A stretch of DNA of 64,000 nucleotides from Saprospiraceae bacterium. Its GTDB lineage: Bacteria; Bacteroidota; Bacteroidia; Chitinophagales; Saprospiraceae. The notes beneath the pieces were generated by a model. The model saw only the letters and a list, made by a program, of their open reading frames with translations. It was not told the origin of the DNA and searched no databases. Below are positions 1 to 9,382 of this stretch, piece by piece. Both the position numbers and the translations under genes were made by a program. The DNA is taken from contig JALHRR010000009.1 of the NCBI GenBank assembly GCA_022841345.1, forward strand, positions 1 to 64,000. The letters are read 5' to 3'. Each line of letters begins with the position of its first letter. The stretch's first letter is position 1.

Positions 1-529
1 GATACAGATCATATAATTGATAAAAGAAAATATTGGGCATAAGATCGTACCACCAGTCTCCCCCGCTTTTACCACCCGGATTATTCAGGTAAATATTTTC
101 CCCATTTCTTTTATTGAAAAAATCCTGCGCCATGAGGATATAGTTATCCCCGTTTTGATCCGACTTGTCAATGCCTGCAAGAGTTGAACCAACCAATGTA
201 GGCAACACATTTATCCCTTCATTACCCATTGGACTAAAGGTTCCTACATATGTAACCAGCCCGAAAGTTTCATTCTCAGGATAATTGAATCCCGCAGGTT
301 TTTTATAAGATAATGGCAGATATTGTCCTGATGCATTCATGTCGAACACCAGAGAGTCATACTGTCTGGCCACCAATTTCCAGTCTCTTACATTGTATGG
401 ACTGGGCAAATTCGGCATAGCCTGGATTCTTGGAATCGCGATTTGACCGGGTTGAGCCTGCACAAATGAGACAATCAACACCAGCAATAGTGTACTGAGA
501 AAATTATATTTAGAAAAAAATAAACGCAT
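1..529 (-). CDS. Secreted protein of a SusCD locus, N-terminal part only
   Basis: Open frame with no stop from the ATG at 529 to the window edge, so only about 176 N-terminal residues are visible. It begins with MRLFFSKYNF, then a hydrophobic stretch (LSTLLLVLIVSFVQA) ending before QPGQ: a clear signal peptide. The mature part is rich in W, Y, N and G and contains RDWKLVARQYD, GIDKSDQNGDN and GGDWWYDLMPN, which looks like a soluble carbohydrate-active or glycan-binding protein. I cannot assign a family. It starts 29 bases after the SusD stop on the same strand, so it is probably the third gene of the SusC-SusD operon and may act on the substrate that system imports. Confidence 0.75.
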   Translation of the reverse strand, partial: MRLFFSKYNFLSTLLLVLIVSFVQAQPGQIAIPRIQAMPNLPSPYNVRDWKLVARQYDSLVFDMNASGQYLPLSYKKPAGFNYPENETFGLVTYVGTFSPMGNEGINVLPTLVGSTLAGIDKSDQNGDNYILMAQDFFNKRNGENIYLNNPGGKSGGDWWYDLMPNIFFYQLYDLY

Positions 530-557
530 TAAAATGATAGGTTCGTTGCTTTAATAA

Positions 558-1991
558 TTAATAACCGGGATTCTGAATCAAACTGGAATTCAAATCCATT
601 TCAATTTGTGGCAGCGGAAATACCTCATGTTTTCCGGGAATAAATCCATCGATTCTGTCAGCTGCCAGGCCCCAGCGAATCAGGTCAAAGAAATGATGCA
701 TCTCAAAGCCCAGCTCCACACTGCGCTCATGTCTGATGGCATTAATTAATTCTGTTTTATCCGTGGTTGTTACCGGTGGAAGTGCTGTTGCAGGATTTAC
801 AGCTTGTGCTCTGGCTCTTGCTCTAACTTCTTCAAGCGGAACCAATGCTTCTGCAGTACGGCCTAATTCAGCCATTGCCTCAGCTTCCCAAAGCAATACT
901 TCTGCATATCTGATTGCTGTGTAATTGATGTCACCATCTGCCTTTTGAGAAGCTTCCTGATCTGATTGCAAATACTTCACAGGTCCATAGCCGGTTGAAG
1001 AAAACGATGGCTTCCATATCAATCCGAAGTAAGGATCATTATTGATAGCAATTGTGAATTTCCTTCTGGGGTCTCCAGCTTCAAACTCATCGAGATATTC
1101 TCTGGTCACTTCTGCAAAACCATATCCGAAACCAAATTTTTTGGATGCCCACCATTGATTCAGCGAATTACCTACTCCCAACTCAAGATTTGTATGTTGG
1201 ATTTCCCAAACCGACTCTGAATTGTTTTGAGTCTCTTTTCGGAAATTGTCCTGGTAATCAGCCATCAACTGGTATACTCCCAATCCTTTCACCTGAGCAA
1301 TGTAGTCCAGCGTCTTCTGATAATTTTTCTGATATAAAGAAGTCTTTGCTGCAAGGCTCAGAGCTGCACCTTTGGTCGCCCTTCCTGCATCTAATGCTGA
1401 ATAGCTGGCGGGTAGCAGAGAAGCAGCTTGCTCACAATCCAAAATGATTTGATCCCAGATAACTGATTTAGAAGTTCTTGGAAGTTTTAATTCATCCGGT
1501 GATAGCAAAGTCAGCATCATAGGAACATCTCCGTATACCTGAGTTAACAAAAAATAATAGTATGCTCTCAGAAAAAGTGCTTCTCCCAAATACTGATTGC
1601 GCAATGTGACATCCATATTCACCTGAGGGACTTTTTCGATCAATAAATTACACTGTACAATTCCTTTATAATTCAATTTCCAGAAATCGTTGAATTCCTG
1701 CGTCCTCGGAGTATGCGTCATAAAATCAATTTCCGTCAGACCTGGTCTTGACCCATCGCCTCCCACCACAGCATGATCGCTTGCCAGCACTCCAAATGCC
1801 CAGTAAAAATTACTATTAGCACTATTGAACATCAGCGGGCCATAAGCTGCATTCACTGCCTGTACAGCATCTTCCTTCGTCTGCAGAAATAAATCAGCAT
1901 CCAAGCGGCCCAGTGGCTCCTTATCCAAAATATTAGTACAAGCACTTGAAAGCAAGCTGCAAATACCCATGATTATTAATAACTGTCTCAT
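558..1991 (-). CDS. RagB/SusD-family nutrient-binding outer-membrane lipoprotein
   Basis: SusD-like surface lipoprotein that captures a ligand and delivers it to the SusC pore encoded just upstream. From the start chosen here the protein has 477 residues: MRQLLIIMG, then a lipobox LSSAC with the lipidated cysteine at residue 18, then a typical mature start (TNILDKEPLGRL). An ATG 24 bases upstream (1..8 = MNSKRTGN) also keeps the frame but overlaps the susC stop, so the inner ATG, 13 bases after that stop, is preferred. TPR-like helices with LRAYYYFLL (SusD-like N-terminal domain), RYAEVLLWEAEAMAELG and the terminal LIQNPGY are hallmarks of the family. The ligand cannot be read from the sequence. 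Confidence 0.93.
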   Translation of the reverse strand: MRQLLIIMGICSLLSSACTNILDKEPLGRLDADLFLQTKEDAVQAVNAAYGPLMFNSANSNFYWAFGVLASDHAVVGGDGSRPGLTEIDFMTHTPRTQEFNDFWKLNYKGIVQCNLLIEKVPQVNMDVTLRNQYLGEALFLRAYYYFLLTQVYGDVPMMLTLLSPDELKLPRTSKSVIWDQIILDCEQAASLLPASYSALDAGRATKGAALSLAAKTSLYQKNYQKTLDYIAQVKGLGVYQLMADYQDNFRKETQNNSESVWEIQHTNLELGVGNSLNQWWASKKFGFGYGFAEVTREYLDEFEAGDPRRKFTIAINNDPYFGLIWKPSFSSTGYGPVKYLQSDQEASQKADGDINYTAIRYAEVLLWEAEAMAELGRTAEALVPLEEVRARARAQAVNPATALPPVTTTDKTELINAIRHERSVELGFEMHHFFDLIRWGLAADRIDGFIPGKHEVFPLPQIEMDLNSSLIQNPGY

Positions 1992-2004
1992 ATTTCCTGT
2001 TCTT

Positions 2005-5000
2005 TTAGAATTCAATTCTTAATCCTGCCAACATCATTCTTGGAGCCGGTACTGTACCCCAGTCAATACCTACTGCCAAATCCGAAGATACATTGAAACC
2101 TCTCGTGTCATTTGTATTGGCCTGAATCTCAGGATCCAGTCCTGAGTATTTTGTAAATGTGAAAAAATTCTGAAGAGTGGCGTACACTCTGATCAGAGCT
2201 ATATCTCTCATCCAGGCCTTATTCTTAAGATTATAGCCCAGGGTGATATTTCTGATTCTGAAGTATGACCCATCTTCCAGAAATCTGGTAGAAATTCTTC
2301 TGTTGCCATTTCTATCATCTATGCTTACTCTTGGAATATCTGTATTTGGATTTTCAGGGGTCCAGCGATTGAGGATATCTGCATATGCATTGAAGCCCCG
2401 GGCTTGTGTTTCATATGCAAAATTTCCAAAAAGGAAATACACATCATTTCCCTGAACACCCTGACCCAGAACTGAGAGATCCCAGTTTTTATAATTCATT
2501 GTTAAATTAAAACCATAAATGAAATCAGGAAATGGACTGCCCAGGTGTGCTCTGTCTTTATCATCTATGATCCCATCTCCATTGAGGTCTGAAAATCTCA
2601 CATCACCCGGACGTGTATCCACATTTTGAAATGCGTGTGCATCAATTTCAGCCTGAGACTGGAATAAACCATCTGCCTGATATATATAAAATGAACCGAT
2701 GGGATACCCAACTTCAGTTCTTGTTATTGGACCGTCTGAAAGACCGAATCCCCCGAGTATGGGCTCTCCGCCTGCCAAAGAAAGCACTTTATTGGTTGCA
2801 GTAGAAATATTGGCACTTAAACTATACTGAAAATCTTTGTAAGCATTTCTAAAAACAAGGGCGAAATCCCAACCTTTATTTTCTACCATACCTGCATTGA
2901 CGAATGGCGGAAAAGCTGAACCACCAGCTTGTGGTACCGGGACCCGAACAAGCACATCGCTGGTAGTTTTCCTAAAATAATCTGCCATAAAAGAGATACG
3001 ATCTTTCCACAAACTAAATTCGATGCCGACATCTTCCTGAGTGGTGGTTTCCCATTTGATATTTTCGTTTCCTGTCTCGACGATATTAGCACCTGTCACG
3101 GGAACTCCGCCAAATGTGTACACTCTGTCACCTGTATTCACCAGTGAACTGAACGGATACAGTCCAATTTCCTGATTACCCAACCGGCCCCAGCTGGCTC
3201 TTAATTTTAAATGAGATAAGTAAGGAACATTTTCAAAAAATGGCTCATTGGATACATTCCATGCTACTGCCAGTGAAGGAAAATTACCATATCTGTTTTG
3301 ACGTCCAAACCGGGATGATCCATCTCTGCGGATAGCGGCATTAACGATATACCTGCTCTTGTAGTTGTAGTTGATCCTTCCAAAATAGGACAAAAGTCCC
3401 CATTCAGTAACAATACCTGAAGCGCCCAGATTACTGATTTCTTCGGGAATGCTGGTATTAATATATCTGAATTGAGTTGATGTCCTAAGGAAATTATTGG
3501 CGGAAGCTCCCAGATAATCTGTTTTATTTTGAATGGCCTCCATCCCCAAAATGGCAGAAAACTTATGCGCCTCACCTTTTCCAAAAGATCTTTGAAAATC
3601 TATAATATTACTCCAAACAAGATTCCTGTCAAAGACTCTTCCTTCAGTCAGAGATGACGGATCATAAATGGCCGGGGATAATCTCTCTTTGAATATTTTT
3701 TCATTTTGGAAAAGAAAATCTCCGCCCAGATTTGTGCGGATTGATAATCCCTCCATCAATCCAAGCTCTGCATACACACTTCCAAATACTCTGGAGCGAT
3801 TGATATTCCAGTCTGTAGCATCGATGAATGCAAGTGGGTTAGCATTTCCATCTCCATATAATTGAGGATCACCCAATTCCTGAGAAGTATTTACGTAAGT
3901 GCCATCGGGATATCTGATTCTGAATACCGGTGCTGCGATCAGGGCATAACGAATACCATTCAGTTCGTTGCCGGGACCCGCTCCATCACCTGAACTTCCT
4001 ATAACATCCCTGTCAGTAACAGCAAATGAAATATTATTTCCAATTTTAAACCGCTTACTACCGGCTTCTCCATTGAAACGAATCATATATTTTTCAAATC
4101 CCTGTCCGCGAAATACTCCTTCCTGATTCATGTATTCTCCCATTATGTAATAGGAGCCAAATTCGTTACCACCTGAGGCACTCAGGTTATATCTTTGAAT
4201 CGGAGCAGGATTGAAGACTTCATCCAGCCAGTTTACATTGGGCAGTGTATCCAGAACTGCAGGATCAATTGGATCCAGTAATCTTCTTGGATCTCTTAGA
4301 GCATTGGTGTTGGCAATCGCTTCATTCCTGATCATCACATAATCAGCAGAGTTCAACATTTCAGGAAGATTATAAGCTTCCTGAAAGCCTCTGTAAGCAT
4401 CAAATGCAAATTTAGGTTTGCCGGATTTCCCTTTTTTAGTTGTAATAATTATAACTCCATTTGCAGCTCTTGCACCATAAATTGCCGCAGCGGCTCCATC
4501 TTTAAGGACATCGATACTTTCAATATCATTAGTAGAAAACATATTAATATTACCGGTAGTTGGAATTCCATCCACAATGAAAAGCGGATTATTATTCCCA
4601 AGAGTACCCACACCCCTGATACGAATGACTATATCATCACCCGGCGCTCCGGTAGCTTGTGTAACCTGCAATCCTGCCACCTGACCCTGCAAAGCCTGAT
4701 CAATTCCCAGGACCGGAAGCTTGTCAATATCCTTTGATTTAAGTGATGTAATAGGTGTGGCAACATCAGACTTGATTTCCTTTCTATAACCTACCACCAC
4801 AACATCCTGCAGCACTTGTTGATTGGGACTCATGGCTATGGTCAGAAAACTATTATTCAGCACCAGAATTTCTTTTGTTTCGTAGCCGATGTAGCTAATC
4901 ACCAATATGGCTCCGGAAGTAATGGCAATAGAAAAATTTCCATCCAAATCCGTAGTCGTACCATTAGTAGTTCCTTTCTCTTCGATATTTACACCTACAA

Positions 5001-5172
5001 GAGATTGACGGTCTTCGTCAGAATATACCTTTCCGCTGATTGTCATTTTTGTACCCGATACAGGATCTTGGGCAGATACCCTTTCCGGTGAGATAAAACA
5101 ACATACCGACAGAATGCCGGCTACAATTAATACTTTAATTGGAAACCAAGTTTGTAAATTTTTAATGCTCAC
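2005..5172 (-). CDS. SusC/RagA-family TonB-linked outer-membrane transporter
   Basis: 1055-residue TonB-dependent transporter forming the pore of a SusCD importer. In order: signal peptide to about residue 34 (VSAQ), CarboxypepD_reg-like domain (about 43-115, GTTTDLDGNFSI, YIGYETKE), the SusC-type segment QDVVVVGY at 122-129, plug domain with LFIVDGIP near 197-204 and DVLKDGAAAAIYG near 221, and a 22-strand barrel ending in an aromatic residue (RIEF). All signature blocks are intact and the length is typical. It is first in the operon, followed by susD with 13 bases between. An AraC-type regulator is divergent from it, with 229 bases between the two starts. No sigma/anti-sigma pair is adjacent, so the AraC protein is the likeliest local regulator. 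Confidence 0.95.
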   Translation of the reverse strand: MSIKNLQTWFPIKVLIVAGILSVCCFISPERVSAQDPVSGTKMTISGKVYSDEDRQSLVGVNIEEKGTTNGTTTDLDGNFSIAITSGAILVISYIGYETKEILVLNNSFLTIAMSPNQQVLQDVVVVGYRKEIKSDVATPITSLKSKDIDKLPVLGIDQALQGQVAGLQVTQATGAPGDDIVIRIRGVGTLGNNNPLFIVDGIPTTGNINMFSTNDIESIDVLKDGAAAAIYGARAANGVIIITTKKGKSGKPKFAFDAYRGFQEAYNLPEMLNSADYVMIRNEAIANTNALRDPRRLLDPIDPAVLDTLPNVNWLDEVFNPAPIQRYNLSASGGNEFGSYYIMGEYMNQEGVFRGQGFEKYMIRFNGEAGSKRFKIGNNISFAVTDRDVIGSSGDGAGPGNELNGIRYALIAAPVFRIRYPDGTYVNTSQELGDPQLYGDGNANPLAFIDATDWNINRSRVFGSVYAELGLMEGLSIRTNLGGDFLFQNEKIFKERLSPAIYDPSSLTEGRVFDRNLVWSNIIDFQRSFGKGEAHKFSAILGMEAIQNKTDYLGASANNFLRTSTQFRYINTSIPEEISNLGASGIVTEWGLLSYFGRINYNYKSRYIVNAAIRRDGSSRFGRQNRYGNFPSLAVAWNVSNEPFFENVPYLSHLKLRASWGRLGNQEIGLYPFSSLVNTGDRVYTFGGVPVTGANIVETGNENIKWETTTQEDVGIEFSLWKDRISFMADYFRKTTSDVLVRVPVPQAGGSAFPPFVNAGMVENKGWDFALVFRNAYKDFQYSLSANISTATNKVLSLAGGEPILGGFGLSDGPITRTEVGYPIGSFYIYQADGLFQSQAEIDAHAFQNVDTRPGDVRFSDLNGDGIIDDKDRAHLGSPFPDFIYGFNLTMNYKNWDLSVLGQGVQGNDVYFLFGNFAYETQARGFNAYADILNRWTPENPNTDIPRVSIDDRNGNRRISTRFLEDGSYFRIRNITLGYNLKNKAWMRDIALIRVYATLQNFFTFTKYSGLDPEIQANTNDTRGFNVSSDLAVGIDWGTVPAPRMMLAGLRIEF

Positions 5173-5401
5173 TGTACTTTCTACTTTAATATTTCAAAAA
5201 GAACAAAATTTCTGTCTCCTCCGACTTGCAAATACCTGAAAACTATTAAATTAAACTTTCCGGATCAGGAAAGGTACTGCATTTGTCTGAGCCAAATGTA
5301 TTTCATTCTCAAGATCAACTATGATACTTTACTGCGAATAATTTGTACTTTCGTGAAATATAATATTTAAAAGGCCTTCGAAGACAAACAATAATTTTAA
5401 C

Positions 5402-6379
5402 ATGCAAGTATATCGCGAAATAACACCCTTAAAAGATGCAGATGTATTCGTTCTGCTTGATTCTGTAAATAAAGGCTTTGACTATCCCATTCACAACCAT
5501 CCTGAATTTGAATTGAACCTGGTCATGGGAATCTCAGGAACCAGAATAGTAGGTGATTCTACTGAGAGATATTACGAAGAAGATCTTGTTCTGTTAGGAC
5601 CCTATTTATATCATAAGTGGGATGCAGATCCAGAACAACTCAATTCTAACGTAAAATACAGAGTTATCACCATCCAGTTTGCACCTGATTTATTGGATTC
5701 GAAACTCCTGCAAAAAGAGCTCTTTTATCATATAAGACAACTTCTGCAACAATCAGGCAGAGGCATTCGTGTGTACGGAAAGACACTCCAAATTCTAAAA
5801 GCGAAGCTGATCAAAATGGCAGAAACCAAAGGATTCAATACCGTGATTGAATTTCTCAGTATCCTGGATATCATGTCGCAATCCGGTGAAATTGAATATT
5901 TGGCAAGTACCGGTTTCAATCCTAAAGAAATGAAATCAGAAAGCCGGCGAATTCAAAAAACTTATCAATATATCCTAAGAAAATTTCACGAGCAAGATTT
6001 AAAATTACTGGATGTAGCCAATCAGGTCAATATGAGTGAATCAGCCTTCAGCCATTTTTTCAGAAAATATACTAATAAGAGTTTTACGCAATTCCTTATA
6101 GATATCAGAATTGGATACGCCTGCAAGTTGCTTTTGGATACAGATGATACAGTTAATAAAATCAGCTATGATTGCGGATTCAACAATATAGCCAACTTCA
6201 ACAGATTATTCAAGAAATATAGAAGCTGCACCCCCGGAGATTACAGACAGCAGTATAAGGAGAAAATTGAATTTGACTGGACGCATCAGGTAACCCCATA
6301 TCAATTTGTCCCACAGGACTCTGATGTTCATATTCAACTGAAACCGGAGACTTATGCTACGAATTTGGTGCATTCTTAA
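5402..6379 (+). CDS. AraC-family transcriptional regulator with N-terminal cupin
   Basis: 325 residues. The N-terminal third looks like a cupin sensor domain (HNHPEFELN at 31-39, then ERYYEEDLVLLGPYLYH), as in sugar-responsive AraC regulators. The C-terminal AraC DNA-binding domain (about 185-280) has two helix-turn-helix units: LLDVANQVNMSESAFSHFF and the second with ISYDCGFNNIANFNRLFKKY. The end TPGDYRQQY is the family's usual terminus, followed by a roughly 40-residue tail. It is divergent from the SusCD operon, and the shared 229-bp gap is the natural place for its operator, although no clear direct repeat was identified there. A possible -7 element TACTTTCG lies at 5346-5353. Function as the local regulator is inferred from position. 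Confidence 0.9.
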   Translation: MQVYREITPLKDADVFVLLDSVNKGFDYPIHNHPEFELNLVMGISGTRIVGDSTERYYEEDLVLLGPYLYHKWDADPEQLNSNVKYRVITIQFAPDLLDSKLLQKELFYHIRQLLQQSGRGIRVYGKTLQILKAKLIKMAETKGFNTVIEFLSILDIMSQSGEIEYLASTGFNPKEMKSESRRIQKTYQYILRKFHEQDLKLLDVANQVNMSESAFSHFFRKYTNKSFTQFLIDIRIGYACKLLLDTDDTVNKISYDCGFNNIANFNRLFKKYRSCTPGDYRQQYKEKIEFDWTHQVTPYQFVPQDSDVHIQLKPETYATNLVHS

Positions 6380-6539
6380 ATATTGAAATTGTTCAGCTTG
6401 CTAAGGGGGATTGTAACATATTCAAAAAGATCTTTTCTAAAATAAATAATTAACATTCAATATCACCATTTCAAGATTTCTAAAAATGAAACTAGCTGTA
6501 AATGCTGTTTAAACCGGCCTTTTAAAATTTCCGTAGCTT

Positions 6540-6890
6540 TTCAAGCTGTTCATGAGCGACCGCAGGAAAGTACTAAATGTACTTTACAAGGAAGCGAACC
6601 GATCCCCAAAGCATTGGGGACGAGGCCTCTCGAGCGCCCTGAGGAGGCTACACTAAATACCTTAGCAAGCATACACAGAAGTCGAGCTGAGTCATGGCTT
6701 CAGTCCTTTACACAGCTAATTCATGTAAAGATACAAGCTTGTTTCCGCCCAAGACTTATTAAGCGAGCGGCTTTGCATGCGCGGAGTGGAGAGCAACGTA
6801 GAAAACAAGGAAAGTTTAAACAGCCTTGTCCCCAATCCCCAAAGCTTTGGGGAGGGGATTGTTACTTTTGGATCAAGCCAAAAGTAAATG
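6540..6890. repeat. Non-coding block of stacked inverted repeats
   Basis: The 770-bp gap between the AraC gene and recQ has no convincing gene. It contains several perfect palindromes: AAAGTAC-N5-GTACTTT near 6568-6586, CCCCAAAGCATTGGGG at 6604-6619, CCCCAAAGCTTTGGGG at 6837-6852, and TTACTTTTGG-N6-CCAAAAGTAA at 6862-6887. The segment is locally richer in G+C than its flanks and reads like a dispersed intergenic repeat rather than a decayed gene. The 94-codon open frame at 6614-6898 crosses these palindromes and has no protein-like features. The CAAAGCTTTG-centred palindrome recurs at two other loci in the window. Confidence 0.65.
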
Positions 6891-7151
6891 AAGGATAAAT
6901 AAAAGCGCTAAAGCAAATTCAACCGATCGAATATTTATTCTAATGATTAATCTTTCAGTTAAATTCTTCTTTATTATAAAAAACCATTGATATAAATAAT
7001 AGAAGCTCTTATATTTACATCCATATCCTGATGTATAGCTATAATAATTTCGCGTCAAATTTCGTAAGCCTTCTTTTAAATTGAGTAAGTATCAGGATTA
7101 GAATGACATAGCTGTCATTTCTTACATTTTATCAATTTAAAATCAAGCCTT

Positions 7152-9332
7152 ATGACCACAAGCATCTCATTGGAAAGACCTATTCAGTCTGTACTCAAAC
7201 AATATTTTGGTTACGACACCTTCAGAAATCTTCAGTCAGAAATAATTGAAACTGTCCTTAGTGGCAAAAATACCATTGTATTGATGCCCACAGGTGGTGG
7301 AAAATCGCTTTGTTTTCAAATACCTGCCATAGCCATGAAAGGGACCGGAGTAGTGATTTCACCCCTCATCGCACTAATGAAGGATCAGGTGGAAGCCTTG
7401 AAAGCAAACGGCGTAAAAGCTGAGTTTATTAATTCATCTCAAAGTATATCTTCCCAAAATCATATCATCCGCAGAGCAATAGCCGGGGACCTCGACTTAT
7501 TATACCTCTCACCAGAGCGTATTTTATCCCAGGATATGGTTCATCTTTTGAAGCAAATGTCTATCAATCTGATTGCTGTTGATGAGGCACATTGTATTTC
7601 TCAGTGGGGTCATGATTTCAGACCGGAATATGCTCTTTTGAAAAGCCTAAAGGCACATTTACCCGCCGGCATACCCTGGATGGCTCTGACTGCCACCGCA
7701 GATAAGGTGACAAGGGATGATATTTTGGAAAGGCTGGATATGAAAGATGCCAGTTCCTTTATTTCTTCTTTTGACAGACCCAACCTTCATCTTCAGGTGC
7801 ACTCAGGTCCCGGGAGAATGAAAGTACTGGAGAATTTCCTTTCTGAGAGAATTGGAGAATCAGGCATTATATATTGTTTGTCCCGTAAAATGACAGAAAA
7901 GGTAGCCGCTGATCTGAGTAAAAAAGGCTATAAAGCTTCCGCATATCATGCCGGTATGGACAATAAAAGCCGGTCGGATGTGCAGGAAAAATTTTTGAAA
8001 GACGATATACGAATTATCTGTGCGACCATCGCGTTCGGGATGGGAATCGATAAGCCCAATGTTAGATTTGTGGTGCATTTCAGTCCCCCTCAATCTATGG
8101 AACATTTTTATCAGGAGATTGGCAGGGCTGGCAGGGATGGTTTGGCTGCTTCTACATTCATGTTTTTCAATTGGGGCGATTTTATCATGTATAAGGAGAT
8201 GTTTGAAGAGAGCGAAAACAGAGAGATCAAACTTGAAAAACTCAATAGAATAGCGGAATATGCCCAATCTCCGGTCTGCAGAAGAAAGATAATTTTACAT
8301 TATTTCAATGAAGATTTGGACAAAGATTGTGGGAACTGTGATATCTGCGAGAATCCTCCCCGGAGATTTGACGGAACTGTCATTGCTCAGAAAGCACTGT
8401 CGGCGGTTTCCAGATTGCGACAGAAGGAACCGGTCGGAACAGTCATTGATGTACTCAGAGGTGCCGCCAAAAGATATATTTTAGATAAACATTATCACGA
8501 AATCAAAACTTTCGGAGCCGGTAAGGATATTACTTATGATGACTGGAAATATTATTTTCAACAATTAGTAGCTATGGGGTTTCTGGAACCGGATATCCGA
8601 AATAACAATCATTTACTCTTGACTCAGAAGGCATCCAGGATTTTGTTTGAAAATGAAAAAGTACAATTATCTGCTTATGTTGTTCCTGAAGTAAGCGCTT
8701 CAAGGAGGTTTGAGCCTAAAATCAGCAAGCAGGAATCATTTGAAAACTGGTTATATATGCAGCTGGTTGAATTGAGAAAAGAACTGGCGGACAAACAGGG
8801 AATTCCACCTACTACTCTTTTCTCTGATGTAACGCTGATGGACATGAAGCAAAAGCAGCCCATTTGTCTTTATCATATGAAACATATCTCAGGTATGGGT
8901 GAAGCTAAACTGGAACAGTATGGTGAAGTTTTTGCAAAAGCTATGCGACATTGGATCATTCAGGCAACACACATTAAAATCAAAAAAGTTAGCGGATCAA
9001 CTTTTCTGGAGACATATGAGTATTTGATTAATGGAAAATCCATAGAGCAAGTAGCAGAGTTAAAAGGAATTCAACCCAACTCTGTCTTTATACACATGGC
9101 AAAATTGATAGAATTTGGATTTGAAATCCCCAAATCACCCTGGCTCAGCAATGAAGAGATCAAGATTATAAAAGACTTATGGGTCACCATGAATCAGCCT
9201 GAAGATGTCAAAGGAATGGTAGAATTCCTGGGCGAAGGAAAATATACTACAGGCACTGTAAAATTAGCACTGGCAGAAAGAATTGAAGACTATAAGACCG
9301 GGCTTAGCAGTGTATATGGGAAGGAAAAGTAA
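7152..9332 (+). CDS. recQ: RecQ-family ATP-dependent DNA helicase
   Basis: 726-residue 3'-5' DNA helicase for recombination and fork repair. Motif I is TGGGKS at 47-52, motif II is DEAH at 144-147 followed by the aromatic-rich loop CISQWGHDFRPEY, and motif VI is QEIGRAGRDG at 321-330. The zinc-binding cysteines lie at about 374-397 (C-RRK, then CGNCDIC), followed by the winged helix. An HRDC domain spans about 530-600 (LYMQLVELRKELADK, ISGMGEAKLEQYG). A C-terminal helix-turn-helix (HTH_40-like, EYLINGKSIEQVAELKG) accounts for the length beyond the E. coli enzyme. Every catalytic motif is intact. The gene stands alone. A weak hairpin with 7-bp arms at 9354-9372 follows it. Confidence 0.95.
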   Translation: MTTSISLERPIQSVLKQYFGYDTFRNLQSEIIETVLSGKNTIVLMPTGGGKSLCFQIPAIAMKGTGVVISPLIALMKDQVEALKANGVKAEFINSSQSISSQNHIIRRAIAGDLDLLYLSPERILSQDMVHLLKQMSINLIAVDEAHCISQWGHDFRPEYALLKSLKAHLPAGIPWMALTATADKVTRDDILERLDMKDASSFISSFDRPNLHLQVHSGPGRMKVLENFLSERIGESGIIYCLSRKMTEKVAADLSKKGYKASAYHAGMDNKSRSDVQEKFLKDDIRIICATIAFGMGIDKPNVRFVVHFSPPQSMEHFYQEIGRAGRDGLAASTFMFFNWGDFIMYKEMFEESENREIKLEKLNRIAEYAQSPVCRRKIILHYFNEDLDKDCGNCDICENPPRRFDGTVIAQKALSAVSRLRQKEPVGTVIDVLRGAAKRYILDKHYHEIKTFGAGKDITYDDWKYYFQQLVAMGFLEPDIRNNNHLLLTQKASRILFENEKVQLSAYVVPEVSASRRFEPKISKQESFENWLYMQLVELRKELADKQGIPPTTLFSDVTLMDMKQKQPICLYHMKHISGMGEAKLEQYGEVFAKAMRHWIIQATHIKIKKVSGSTFLETYEYLINGKSIEQVAELKGIQPNSVFIHMAKLIEFGFEIPKSPWLSNEEIKIIKDLWVTMNQPEDVKGMVEFLGEGKYTTGTVKLALAERIEDYKTGLSSVYGKEK

Positions 9333-9382
9333 ATTTATTGTGAGTTCGATGCAAATTTGGTACAGCCAAATTATATGCTGGT

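Noticed and set aside
6614-6898. 94-codon plus-strand open frame
   Set aside because: It crosses several perfect palindromes, lacks a ribosome-binding context and has no protein-like composition; read as part of a repeat block.
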